Shown piece after piece: positions 18,549 through 28,368 of a stretch of 64,000 bases of DNA (positions are counted from its first letter, which is position 1; the number at the start of each line of letters is the position of its first letter). The stretch comes from Secundilactobacillus paracollinoides DSM 15502 = JCM 11969 (GTDB lineage: Bacteria > Bacillota > Bacilli > Lactobacillales > Lactobacillaceae): contig NZ_BBAG01000001.1 of the NCBI RefSeq assembly GCF_001311135.1, positions 1 through 64,000 on the forward strand, written 5' to 3'. The notes beneath the pieces are model-generated. The model was not told the DNA's origin. It saw only the letters and a list, made by a program, of their open reading frames with translations, and did no database searches. A program made the position numbers and the translations under genes.

Positions 18549-20080
18549 GTGGCTAAATTAGCATTGTTAAGTGTTTCAGATAAAGATGGTATCGTCGACT
18601 TTGCCGCGCAATTGACAAGTCGGGGCTTTAAGGTCATTTCCACTGGCGGGACGTTAAAGGCCATTCAGGATGGCGGCGTTCAGGCGACAGCCGTTGAAGA
18701 CATTACCGGATTTCCAGAAATGTTGGATGGCCGGGTCAAAACGCTGCATCCACGCGTACATGCCGGTATTTTAGCGAAACGGGATAACGCTGACCACATG
18801 GCACAGCTGGCCGAAAACCACATTGATCCGATCGATTTAATCTGTGTTAACCTTTACCCATTCAAAGAGACGATTCAAAAGGATGGCGTTTCCGATGCGG
18901 AGGCCATTGAAAACATTGATATTGGCGGGCCTTCGATGTTACGTGCAGCCGCAAAGAACTACCGTGATGTGACGGTGATCACTGACAAGGCTGACTATGC
19001 TGATTTCTTAGCCAAATTTGATAATGGCACAGCAGACGAGGCGTATCGTCGTGAGTTAGCAGCGAAGGTCTTTCGCCAAACTGCTGCCTATGATGCCCTG
19101 ATTGCCAAGTATCTGACCACGGAAGAATTTCCTGAGAAGCTCACCATGACCTATGAAAAGGTTGAGGACATGCGCTATGGTGAAAACAGTCATCAAAAGG
19201 CGGCCTATTACAAGGATCCAATTCCAGAAGCTTACTCACTGGCGAATGCGAAGCAATTACATGGCAAGGCGTTATCGTATAACAACACCCGTGACGCAGA
19301 TGCGGCCCTACGGATCATTGCTGATTTTGACGAGAAACCAACCGTTGTCGCATTGAAACATATGAACCCGTGTGGTATCGGTGTTGGTGATACGTTATTA
19401 GATGCTTGGCAATTAGCATTCGATGCGGACCCAATTTCGATTTTCGGCGGCATTATTGCTTAAATCGTCAAGTTGACTTAGCGACCGCTGAAAAAATGCA
19501 TGCGCTGTTCCTCGAAATTATTATTGCTCCAGGCTATGATGACGATGCCTATGCAGTGTTAGCTAAGAAAAAAAATTTGCGGATCTTGACGCTAGATTTT
19601 GTCCCGATGAAAAAGCAGCGACAAGATAGTGTCAGTCTACTTGGCGGTCTTTTGCTGCAAGATAGCGACACGACCCATGAAACTTACGATCAGTTTGAGG
19701 TTGTTTCTAAAGTACAACCTACGCAAGCCCAATTAAAGGCCCTCCAATTTGGACAGACCGTAGTTAAGCACGTTAAGAGTAACGCCATCGTTGTTACAAC
19801 TGATCATCAAACGTTAGGCGTTGGCGCTGGGCAAATGAACCGGATCGATTCCGTGAAGATTGCGATTGATAAAGCAAAGGATAAACCAGATTTTGCTGAT
19901 GCCATTTTAGCCTCTGATGCCTTTTTCCCAATGGATGACTCGGTTGAATTTGCTGCCAAAAATGGCATTAAAGCCGTCGTGGAACCGGGTGGTAGTATCA
20001 AAGATAAGGATTCAATTGCCAAAGCGGACGAGTACGGTATTGCCCTGGTCTTTAGCGGCGTTCGGCATTTTAAACATTAA
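18549..20080 (+). CDS. purH: AICAR transformylase / IMP cyclohydrolase (one frame break)
   Basis: This bifunctional enzyme catalyses the last two steps to IMP. The N-terminal cyclohydrolase part has [14 protein letters not shown] and [21 protein letters not shown]. The transformylase part has [27 protein letters not shown] and, near the C-terminus, [20 protein letters not shown] is missing near 19460 (GCTTAAAT for GCTTTAAAT, giving [17 protein letters not shown]). Restored length is about 511 residues, normal for PurH. A GTG start directly follows the purN stop. Confidence 0.94.
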
Positions 20081-20161
20081 TCACAGCAATCTTACAATGA
20101 AGATGACACTACGGCCGGAATACAAATTGGATTCCAGCCGTCTTTAGAAGGGACGACAATG

Positions 20162-21411
20162 ATGGAAAATTGGTTAGTGATTGGTGGCGGCGGTCGTGAA
20201 TTTGCACTCGCACAGACTTTGGCGAAAGCTGGTAACCGACTTGTTTTTGTGGCACCTGGCAATCCCAAAATGGCTGATTTAGCCCATGTTGAACCAGTTG
20301 CAATTGACGAGCTGGCGTTCTCTCAACTCGCCTATTTTGCGAAGACTCACGCGGTCGTTTGCACCGTGGTTGGACCTGAACAGCCTCTGTCGAAGGGCAT
20401 CGTGGATTATTTTGAGGCGCGTGACTTACCGATTTTTGGGCCTTCTCAGATGGCGGCACGCCTTGAAACGTCAAAATCATTTGCCAAACAAATCATTACC
20501 GACAGCGGGGTTCCGACTGCAGCTTATCAGGAATTTACGGATAAAACGCAGGCTTTGAGCTATGCTGAGACGCTGACCTATCCACAAGTCATCAAAGCAG
20601 ATGGTCTTGCTGCGGGCAAGGGTGTCATTATCGTCAACAGCGCCGCTGAAGCGAAAACTGCTATCACAACCATCTTTGATAAACCGGATCAGCATCGCCT
20701 GTTGATCGAGGCCTATTTGACCGGTGAGGAATTTTCACTCTTCACAATGGTGCAGGGCGACCAGCTTGTGGTGATGCCGATTGCCCAGGACAACAAACGT
20801 TTGGCGGATGGTGATAAGGGGCCGAACACGGGTGGTATGGGTGCATACAGTCCAGTACCCACATCACAGATGACCTTAAACAGGCGGCAATTGATCAGGT
20901 CGTCAAACCCGTTTTAGCAACGATGAACACCAATGGCACACCGTTCAATGGTTTTCTGTATTCGGGGTTAATGAACACAGACCAGGGGCTTAAAGTGATT
21001 GAATTTAATGTTCGGATGGGTGATCCTGAAACGCAGGTCGTTTTGCCGCAGTTGACAAGCGATTTGGGGGCAATCATTCTTGATTTGCTTGCAAACCAGA
21101 CCCCACAAGTGACCTGGCAAACGGATGACTTTTATTTGGGCACCGTGATTGCATCACGCGATTATCCACGCAACGTGGTCAACGGGCGACCGTTACCCAC
21201 TATTCATAATGACCAAGTCTTAGTCAGTTATGCTGGTGTTGCTGAGGAGAATGGGCAGCCAGTCAGTCACGGTGGTCGGGTGATGATGGTTACAGCCAAG
21301 GCCCCTGATTTGAAAACGGCCCAACAGCTGGTGAACGCTACGTTGGATGCTGATGTTGATGCGACGGCTTATACGTTCAGGCATGACATTGGGTTTCATG
21401 CGTTTTTGTAA
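20162..21411 (+). CDS. purD: Phosphoribosylamine-glycine ligase (one frame break)
   Basis: PurD is an ATP-grasp ligase that makes GAR. The N-terminal loop reads [12 protein letters not shown], where most PurD proteins have GREHA; the His is Phe here. [24 protein letters not shown] and [15 protein letters not shown] are present. One C is missing near 20860 (ACCCACATC for ACCCCACATC, giving [16 protein letters not shown]). Restored length is about 417 residues. It is the last gene of the operon; 81 bases separate it from purH, and it has its own GAAGGGACG site. Confidence 0.93.
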
Positions 21412-21482
21412 GCGATCGCCACGTTAGTGATAGTGTAACTTCTACACTAGTCTTTACCCTTTTTCCAATAGTTAACAAAAAA

Positions 21483-21517
21483 AGCGATCAACCCATTAGT
21501 TGATCGCTTTATTTTTG
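21483..21517. terminator. Shared convergent terminator between purD and the DUF915 gene
   Basis: AAAGCGATCAAC and GTTGATCGCTTT pair around CCATTA, followed by ATTTTT on + and preceded by an A-run that gives T7 on -. The stop codon of the minus-strand hydrolase lies inside this hairpin (21496-21498). Confidence 0.88.
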
Positions 21518-22408
21518 CCCCATATAAAATTGGTGAGGGCTTTGTTAACTGTTAAATTATATTCGTGAAGCTTACTATGTTGTGCATTTGCGCCTGTCAC
21601 TCGTAATTCGTGGTACGAACGGACTTCGTTCTTAATCAAGTACTAGAGAGCGCGCTGAGGGAATCGTAATAACACCATCTGAATTAGACCCGTCCAACAA
21701 ATCACCGTAAATATTAAGCACTTCAGCCTGCTTAGGGAAACGGCTGCGAATCGCCAATAGTTTTTGGTACTCAGGCCGAATGATCGCTGGTCGGCCATTT
21801 TTTAAAAGGTGGTTCTCATTTGGCCGGTCATCCCAAAGTTTACTCAGTGGTGGATTCTGCGGTTGATTGAGTTTATGGTTATCAATGATGCCGTCGTAGG
21901 GGCCACCAATGAGGACAGCGCGTTCCAGTTTTGGATACTTCGCACTATTGCCGACAAGCATGTTGTAATAAACCCAGGCATAAGACCCCATGGAGTGGCC
22001 GACCGCGTTGTATTTATTGACGTGATATTTCGTTTTTAGGACCCGCATGATCTTTAATAACCAGTGCGCATCCTTGATTTCGCCGGCGCGATTATTCTTA
22101 AAGATCACCTGAACGATCGGATTCTTCATTTTAGCAGTCAAATGCCCCTTGATTTTGAGCTTGCCATTTGGACGCATATAAATAATCATGTGCCGTTTAG
22201 CAATTCCCAAGCTTTGGGCAGACGCAAAGAGTGGCTCCTCCGAGCGACCAGTACCTGTCCAGCCGTGCACGAAAATAGTGGGTGTGCTGGAAAAACTGTA
22301 CTCATGTTTAATTGTTTGATGCTGGGTGTATCGCGCATACCAGACACCAAGTCCGAGGCCGCAAATCAAGCTGATGATAAGCGCAATCAGCAATTTTTTA
22401 CTTTTCAA
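21496..22408 (-). CDS. Membrane-anchored DUF915 alpha/beta hydrolase (frame break near the C-terminus)
   Basis: A cell-surface hydrolase of the DUF915 type. An N-terminal membrane anchor (LLIALIISLICGLGLGVWY) is followed by TIFVHGWTGTG, the nucleophile elbow AVGHSMGSYAW and a C-terminal acid region. The annotated frame ends at 21632, but the neighbouring phase continues with VRSYHELRVTGANAQHSKLHEYN and FIWG, the conserved DUF915 end carrying the catalytic His. Two lost bases near 21645-21652 (CTT and GTT shortened) would restore it, giving about 303 residues. Substrate is unknown. It is convergent with purD. Confidence 0.75.
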
Positions 22409-22569
22409 ATGAGCCTCCTGTATGACAATTAGATTTCAAATTACGTTTATTATACCAGAGTTTGGCGGCGACTATTTTGAATTCGTGTTGAGACGCATGG
22501 GTTTAAGAAAGTCTTTTCATTTGGCCTTTAATCTAAGTGACAGGTTGTTTCAGTATGGAATTTGGTATT

Positions 22570-22775
22570 TTTGTCTCTGAGTGGTACCGGCGACTAATTT
22601 CTGCTGATATATTGCCGAAACGTGTTCAGCAAGGCGAGACCATGTAAGGGACTCTGGCAAAAATGCCAAGTTCGGGCATTTTTTCTTCTGAGTGGTACCG
22701 GCGACTAACTTCTGCTGCTACATTGCTGAAATGTGTTCAGCAAGGCAAGGGGCTAACGTGTAACGGACTCTGGTT
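22570..22775. repeat. Two tandem family-B half-elements, copies d and e
   Basis: A block of about 115 bases occurs twice: TCTGAGTGGTACCGGCGACT, then CTGCTG, ATTGCCGAAACGTGTTC, AGCAAGGC and GTAAGGGACTCTGG. Copy d continues to AAAAATGCC-AAGTTCG-GGCATTTTTT; copy e breaks off at TCTGGTTTTAAAC. Only the left arm and loop of the palindrome are present, so these are truncated copies. They fill the gap upstream of the flippase gene. Confidence 0.75.
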
Positions 22776-22899
22776 TTAAACTTTCTCAAATTTAATTGCG
22801 TCAAACTCACATTCATAATACAATGTATAAGTTGTGACGAAGTTAAAAAATGATATTAGATTAGCGCTCCAACCAGCGCGATGAAAGCAGGGTTTTTGA

Positions 22900-24563
22900 A
22901 TGAGTGAGATGTCAAATAAGGATGACACCTTAACGCCTGAAATTGATGCACAGGACCAAATGGTTAAGGGGTCAGCCTGGATGACAGCCGGCAGCATCTT
23001 TTCACGCATACTTGGGGCGATTTACATTATTCCTTGGGGGATCTGGTTTGGGTCCTTCTTTCTTCAGGGGAATGCGCTGTATGGTAAGGGATACAATATC
23101 TACAGTTTCTTTTTGATTGCAGCGATTGCCGGGATTCCATCCGCGATTGCTAAACAGGTGGCGCACTATAATACGCTTAATGAATACGGCGTTGGGTTTC
23201 GGCTCTATAAGCATGGGCTAGTCCTCGCAGGCGCCACTGGTGTGATCTGTATGCTGGTGCTGTACTTTGGCGCACCAGTCTTCGATGGCGGCGATCCACA
23301 CGTGATTCCAGTGTTACACTCACTGGCTTGGGCCGTTTTGATCATTCCAGTCATGAGTTTATCCCGGGGCTTTTTCCAAGGCTACCAGGACATGGCACCA
23401 TCGGCAATCTCTCAATTTGTTGAGCAGCTTGCCCGCGTCCTTTATATGTTGATCACAGCGTACTTGATTATGCGCGTGTGGCATGGCAGCTGGATCACAG
23501 CCGTTTCCCAGTCAACTTTTGCGGCCTGCGTCGGTGCGATTTTTGGCTTGCTGACTTTAGGTGTCTATTACCTGCGGCGGCGGTCACTGTATCGCAATTT
23601 AGTTGCCAACAGTAATAATGAAATCGTGGTGCCGGCTAAACAGCTCTACCAAGAAATTCTACAGCAAGCACTGCCATTTATTGTGCTTGGTGCCGGTATC
23701 ACTATCTTTCAACTGATCGATCAATTTACCTTCTTCAAGTTTATGCCATCAACAGGGATATCAAACCCTGTGATGCTTAATGATCTGTTTGCGCTGTTTA
23801 GCGTGAACGCCAATAAATTGATCATGATCACCGTTTCGTTGTCCTCTGCTTTGGCCATTACGGCGGTACCGTTACTGTCCGAAGCCTTTACTCGCGGCGA
23901 TAAGAAGGACATCAGCAGTCAAATTACGAACGCAGTCTTGCTGTTTGAATTCGTGATGCTGCCTAGTGCCTTGGGTATGGCAGCGATTGCCCACCCGTTG
24001 AATATCCTGTTTTATGGGGTTGCTCACAAGGGACTGGCCGCCGCAGTTTTGGCCTTTTCTTCCTTTATGTCGATCATGCTTGGGTTGTTCAGTGTCACTT
24101 CTGCAATCATGCAGGGGGTCTCGCAAAACAAGCGGGCAGTTCGTTATTTCTTGATTGGGACAGCTGTCAAACTGTTGTTGCAGTGGCCATGCATCCATTT
24201 CATGGGCGTCTTTGGACCACTTGTTGCAACAATGATCGGATTTATCGTGGCGAACTACTTTATCATGCACTGGCTCAATGGCGAATTTGGTGTTGATTAC
24301 GCTGGTATCGCCAAGAAAACGAACGGTATCTTGAGTTTCTCGCTGATCATGTGCGTGATTGCGTACGCCTTGGTTAAGATTGTGAGCTGGCTGATCAGCA
24401 TGTCATGGTGGTTGATTCACGTGTCGGCAGTTTGCTCGTTATTATTTTTGCGGTGGGCATTGCTGGGTACTTTTATGTCTACATGGTCTTAAAGACCCGC
24501 TTAGCTGATACGGTGCTGGGTGCGCGGACTGAACGATTAAGACAACTGTTAAGAATTAAATAA
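22900..24563 (+). CDS. MurJ/YtgP-type lipid flippase of the MVF superfamily (frame break near the end)
   Basis: A polytopic protein of about 554 residues with roughly 14 membrane segments. After a charged N-terminal tail comes VKGSAWMTAGSIFSRILGAIYIIPW, then SRGFFQGYQDMAPSAISQFVEQLARV, as in YtgP/SpoVB-type lipid-II or polysaccharide flippases. The role is probably export of peptidoglycan precursor. The frame ends early at 24492; one missing base near 24420 would lead into RVGSLLVIIFAVGIAGYFYVYMVLKTRLADTVLG and a natural end at 24563. The gene is monocistronic, followed by a terminator at 24571. Confidence 0.82.
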
Positions 24564-24570
24564 TCATATC

Positions 24571-24611
24571 AAAAAGAAGTTGGAAATGACCTTATTCCCA
24601 ACTTCTTTTTG
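24571..24611. terminator. Bidirectional terminator between the flippase gene and nnrD
   Basis: AAAAAGAAGTTGG pairs with CCAACTTCTTTTT across a 15-base loop. It serves both converging genes. Confidence 0.88.
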
Positions 24612-24624
24612 ATTCGATTCTCCT

Positions 24625-25452
24625 TTATTGTGCTTGGTGATCATGCATAAATCGTGGCAACTCATGCATGATCTGCGTTGGCAAGACCACATACTGCGTT
24701 GCCGCCAGTTCGTCAGCAATTGCGCTGTGCGCGTAAACGGCAGCTAACACGGCGTTCTCCAAATCAGCAAACTGCGCGGTAAAGCCACCGACCATCCCGG
24801 CGAGGGTGTCTCCCATACCACCGGTAGCTTGCGCAGGTGTGCCAGTAGGGTTCAGGTAAACGTCGTCCGCGGTGTAGATGCGGGTGTGATGTGATTTAAG
24901 GACCACGATACCGTTTAACTGTTCGCGGACTTGGGCATTGTGCGCGTCAGTTTGATCCGTAATCGTAATGCCAGATAGCCGTTGCCATTCCATTTCATGT
25001 GGGGTAAAGACCAGCCGTGCGTTTGGCAGCGAGAGGGACTTGTCTGCAACGAGGGTGATAGCGGACCCGTCGATGACTAGGATCTGGTTGGGTGACACGG
25101 TTTTGAAAACAGTCTCCAGAACCGCTAAACTATCAGCGTCCGTTCCTAATCCTGGGCCGACAACGACCGTCGTTGCAGCAGCTACCAACGATTCAAGTTG
25201 GTGTTCGTCATGGAAATCAGCAACCATCGCTTCTGGCAACCGTGAATGCAGACTCACAAAATTGGCTGGGTCAGTCAATGTGGTGTTCAGGCCGGCACCG
25301 CTATAAACCGCCGCTTCGGTGGCCATCATGATGGCGCCGCCATACTGGGCGTTACCACCTACGAGGCAGACACGGCCATAAGTGCCCTTATGGCTATTTT
25401 CCGGGCGAATTCGAATCGTGTTGCGTAAGATCTGTTCCGATAATGTTTGCAT
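24625..25452 (-). CDS. nnrD: ADP-dependent NAD(P)H-hydrate dehydratase
   Basis: This repair enzyme removes damaged hydrated NAD(P)H. The 275-residue protein has the ribokinase-like fold with GRVCLVGGNAQYGGA near the N-terminus, VVVGPGLGTDADSL, VFTPHEMEW and the catalytic ATGGMGDTLAGMVGG. The start is ATG 25452 with GGAGG 9 bases upstream. A longer open frame to 25734 is only because mobile copy R1 is open on this strand. The usual partner epimerase domain is not fused here. The gene is intact. Confidence 0.9.
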   Translation of the reverse strand: MQTLSEQILRNTIRIRPENSHKGTYGRVCLVGGNAQYGGAIMMATEAAVYSGAGLNTTLTDPANFVSLHSRLPEAMVADFHDEHQLESLVAAATTVVVGPGLGTDADSLAVLETVFKTVSPNQILVIDGSAITLVADKSLSLPNARLVFTPHEMEWQRLSGITITDQTDAHNAQVREQLNGIVVLKSHHTRIYTADDVYLNPTGTPAQATGGMGDTLAGMVGGFTAQFADLENAVLAAVYAHSAIADELAATQYVVLPTQIMHELPRFMHDHQAQ

Positions 25453-25501
25453 ATTTTGGCCTCCGTTCAATGTCGCTACCTTGAGTATAGCACGCACGAG
25501 A

Positions 25502-26040
25502 AAAGAAAAGGGGCTTTCCACTTTTAGGGGATAGTCCGTTGCATTCCGTAATTCGGCAGGCCGTGTAGTGGCTCGTGATGAAGCTAATTCGATTTCTGCT
25601 GTGCAGCTCTCGAATGGATCTTCATCGTCTCGCACATCAGTAACCGACCCAAGTACGGTCGCTAACTGATGTCGACACCACAGTTCCGTGCCAAATTGGG
25701 CCATTTCACTGACGTTGAGCACCCTTTTTCCCACTGGTTAAGCATCATAACAGCGTTAATCCGAGGTCGAAGAGAATCCATCCTCGACTGCTAGTCAGAC
25801 AATTAACAGCAATGCTTCTCTCGCGATGTGCTAGTTACTGGTCACGATTCATTAGCAGGTTCCATGACACCACTTATGAAACCTGACCATCTATTCAGAC
25901 TAATACCAGTATCGTAGCGTAGTGGAGCCGTTCGGCATTGCCGGAGCGACCCCACCTCAGCCTGCAGGCCCGAACGGCGCAACGGAGCGACATGTTAATG
26001 CTATTTGGATCACCTAACAATGGAAAGACCCAAAGAAAAG
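25502..26040 (+). mobile_element. Family-R structured mobile element, copy R1 (25511-26031) with flanking 9-bp repeats
   Basis: A non-coding element of 521 bases. Its ends form an inverted repeat (GGGCTTTCCACTTTTAGGGG and, inverted, GGGTCTTTCCATTGTTAGGT). AAAGAAAAG is present on both sides (25502-25510 and 26032-26040), the mark of a 9-bp target duplication. Helices shared with R2 and R3 are GATGAAG/CTTCATC (25577/25620), ATTCGA/TCGAAT (25587/25610), ACATCAGT/ACTGATGT around CGACC/GGTCG, and CCGTTCGGC with CCGAACGG (25928/25969). Compared with R2 and R3 it lacks an internal arm of about 100 bases between GGCATTGC and CGGAGCGACCCC. It carries no transposase and lies between nnrD and pepV. Confidence 0.8.
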
Positions 26041-26108
26041 CGGATTCATAACAGTAAACACGGTCACCTATGCTAAAATGGAGGTAGAAATAAGATGGAG
26101 GGACTTTC

Positions 26109-27521
26109 ATGACAATTGATTGGAAACAAGCAGCAGCGGACCATCGCGATGCTTATTTAAGTGATTTAAAGGATCTGATCGCCATTCAGAGTGTGCGTGA
26201 CGATAGTCAAAAAACGGCTGACGCGCCACTAGGGCCTGGGCCAGCAACGGCTTTACAGGCGTTCTTAAAACTCGCTGAACGCGACGGCTTTGAAACAACA
26301 AATCTGGACAATCTTGCGGGCTTCGTGGAGGTTGGATCAGGCGACGAAACTGTCGCTATTTTGGCGCACGTTGACGTGATGCCCGCTGGCGAAGGTTGGG
26401 ACACGGATCCGTTTACCCTGACTCTCAAAGATGGCAACGCCTATGGCCGGGGAACCTCTGATGATAAGGGGCCAGCGTTGGCCTGCTACTACGGGTTAAA
26501 GATTCTCAAAGAACAGGGCGTTAAACTCAATAAGAAGATTCGGTTTATTTTGGGCACTGACGAAGAAAGCGGTTGGGCTGGGATGACCCACTACTTTAAG
26601 ACGCATCCAGAACCCACAATGGGCTTCTCACCAGACGCCGAATTTCCAATTATCAATGGTGAAAAAGGGAACGTTTCCTTCACATTAACAATGGCCGGTG
26701 AAAATGATGGCGACTATACGTTGACCTCATTTAACGCTGGCTTACGGGAAAATATGGTCCCTCGTGATGCACACGCCGTTGTTGAAACTAGCGACAACGA
26801 AGCCCTGGTCAGCGACTTCACCAGTTTCTTAGATAACCAGCCCGTTACTGGGGATGTGACCACGGATGGTGACGGTGTGCATTTGCATGTGATCGGTAAA
26901 GCCGCGCATGGGATGGAACCTAAGAATGGCATCAATGCGGGGACTTATTTGGCCCGCTTCTTGAGACAGTATGGATTTGGTGCTGATGCTAAAGCCTTTC
27001 TTAACCTGTTAGGTGACCAATTACACGATGATTCGCGGGTCACAAAACTTGGGCTTGCCTACACTGACGACATCATGGGTGAGCTCACGATGAACGTTGG
27101 TGTCATGGCCTTTGATGCTGAAAAGGGCGGGCATATCGTATTGAATTTCCGTTATCCAAAGGGCATCGGCTCTGACGATATTCAAGCCACCTTTGCTGAG
27201 GTCGCAAAATTAAATCATTTTGAACTCGAAAAGGGTCGCGAAATGGTGCCACACTACGTCTCACCTGATGATCCAATCGTAACCACGTTAATGAGCACCT
27301 ACCAGGAGCTCACTGGTGACACGGCTGCTGAACCAGAAGTTGTTGGCGGTGGGACCTATGGCCGGTTAATGAAGCGCGGGGTTGCGTTTGGTGCCCTGTT
27401 TGCCCACACCCCAGACACGATGCACCAGGTCAATGAATTTCAACCGGTTGATGACCTTCTGACCGCAATGGCCATTTACGGCCGGTCAATTGAGGCGCTG
27501 TCAAATGAATTAGCCGATTAA
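26109..27521 (+). CDS. pepV: Dipeptidase PepV (M20 family)
   Basis: A zinc dipeptidase of 470 residues for intracellular peptide breakdown, a typical length for lactobacillar PepV. Metal and active-site motifs are ILAHVDVMPAGEGWDTDPF, GRGTSDDKGPALA and GTDEESGWAGM. The lid domain contains MEPKNGINAGTYLA, and the C-terminus has GGGTYGRLMKRGVAFGALF. ATG 26109 follows GGAGGGAC. It is a single gene downstream of mobile copy R1, whose insertion may have replaced or moved its promoter. Intact. Confidence 0.95.
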   Translation: MTIDWKQAAADHRDAYLSDLKDLIAIQSVRDDSQKTADAPLGPGPATALQAFLKLAERDGFETTNLDNLAGFVEVGSGDETVAILAHVDVMPAGEGWDTDPFTLTLKDGNAYGRGTSDDKGPALACYYGLKILKEQGVKLNKKIRFILGTDEESGWAGMTHYFKTHPEPTMGFSPDAEFPIINGEKGNVSFTLTMAGENDGDYTLTSFNAGLRENMVPRDAHAVVETSDNEALVSDFTSFLDNQPVTGDVTTDGDGVHLHVIGKAAHGMEPKNGINAGTYLARFLRQYGFGADAKAFLNLLGDQLHDDSRVTKLGLAYTDDIMGELTMNVGVMAFDAEKGGHIVLNFRYPKGIGSDDIQATFAEVAKLNHFELEKGREMVPHYVSPDDPIVTTLMSTYQELTGDTAAEPEVVGGGTYGRLMKRGVAFGALFAHTPDTMHQVNEFQPVDDLLTAMAIYGRSIEALSNELAD

Positions 27522-27559
27522 TGTCAGTCGGTTAGACGACCACTTGGAGGTGGGGTCCT

Positions 27560-28057
27560 ATGAAACTCAGTGCAAACTATCACCATATTCTGGTCGGTGT
27601 TGACGGATCAAAACAGGCCCAACGCGCGGTTCAAAAAGCGATTGCCGTTGCCAAACGAAACCAGGCTGAACTCACGATTGTGAGTGTCCTGAACGTGAGC
27701 AAACTCATTGGGTTAGGGTCGACTAAACTCGGATTTGGTTACGTCGATCAGGGCTTGCTCGATGAAATCAAGGAAAAAATTGAGCGCCTCGTTGATAAAA
27801 ACGTGGCCAGTGCCAAACAAGCAGGGGTCACGAACGTCAGAGGTGAGGTTCAGTATGGCAATCCTAAGGTTGAGTTAGCTAAGAACTTACCCGCTAAGTT
27901 TGGCACCGATTTGATCATGCTTGGTGCTACGGGCGCAAACGTTGTTGAACGGATGATGCTGGGGTCAAACGCCAGCTACGTTGTGACGAATGCCCGCTGT
28001 GATGTACTGATCGTTCGAACAGACGTGACGAATCAACCAATTTTAAGTCAGAAATAA
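27560..28057 (+). CDS. Universal stress protein (UspA family)
   Basis: A cytoplasmic nucleotide-binding stress protein of 165 residues. ILVGVDGSKQAQRAV opens the fold, and the C-terminal ATP-binding motif reads MLGATGANVVERMMLGSNASYVV (G-2x-G-9x-G-S/N). It follows pepV by 38 bases with its own GGAGGTGGGG site, so the two may be cotranscribed; a terminator follows at 28068. Confidence 0.9.
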   Translation: MKLSANYHHILVGVDGSKQAQRAVQKAIAVAKRNQAELTIVSVLNVSKLIGLGSTKLGFGYVDQGLLDEIKEKIERLVDKNVASAKQAGVTNVRGEVQYGNPKVELAKNLPAKFGTDLIMLGATGANVVERMMLGSNASYVVTNARCDVLIVRTDVTNQPILSQK

Positions 28058-28067
28058 GCGACAAATT

Positions 28068-28112
28068 AAAAGACCTTCAACGAGGAAACCACCAAGTTGA
28101 AGGCCTTTTTTG
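28068..28112 (+). terminator. Terminator after the uspA-family gene
   Basis: AAAAGACCTTCAAC pairs with GTTGAAGGCCTTTTTT around a 14-base loop. Confidence 0.88.
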
Positions 28113-28149
28113 TAGCTCGTTAACACGGATTCAGTTAAAACTGACGATT

Positions 28150-28285
28150 TTACAACATAAGTCTATAATACGGGCAATTTTGTGCTATACTTACGATCAC
28201 TCCAGACCCCAAGCCACATAAAATGCAAAAAAGAGGCGGTCAACTCAAAATCCCCAACGAGGATATTCGAATCGACCGCCTCTAT
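28150..28285. terminator. Hairpin at the end of the HAD gene, with a facing promoter-like region
   Basis: AGAGGCGGTC (about 28230) pairs with GACCGCCTCT (about 28275) around a 32-base loop. On the minus strand it is followed by six T and should terminate the HAD gene. On the + strand, promoter-like TATAAT and TATACT boxes at 28160-28195 point into it with no gene between, so a short RNA could start here. Confidence 0.55.
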
Positions 28286-28368
28286 TCAACGCCTCAATTA
28301 AAATAATTGCGCTATACATTTAAAAGGCATGCCACCAACGGCGTACCGCAACACTCATTAGATCAGCG

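Noticed and set aside
25500-25734. Minus-strand frame (GTELW-RHQLATV type) open in all three R copies
   Set aside because: It is similar in the three copies because the DNA is conserved as helices. In R1 it merges with nnrD in frame, in R3 the protein sequence changes freely while base pairing is kept, and no ribosome site precedes it.
25453-25734. Upstream extension of nnrD by 94 residues
   Set aside because: It lies in mobile copy R1 and its junction; a GGAGG site directly before 25452 marks the real start.
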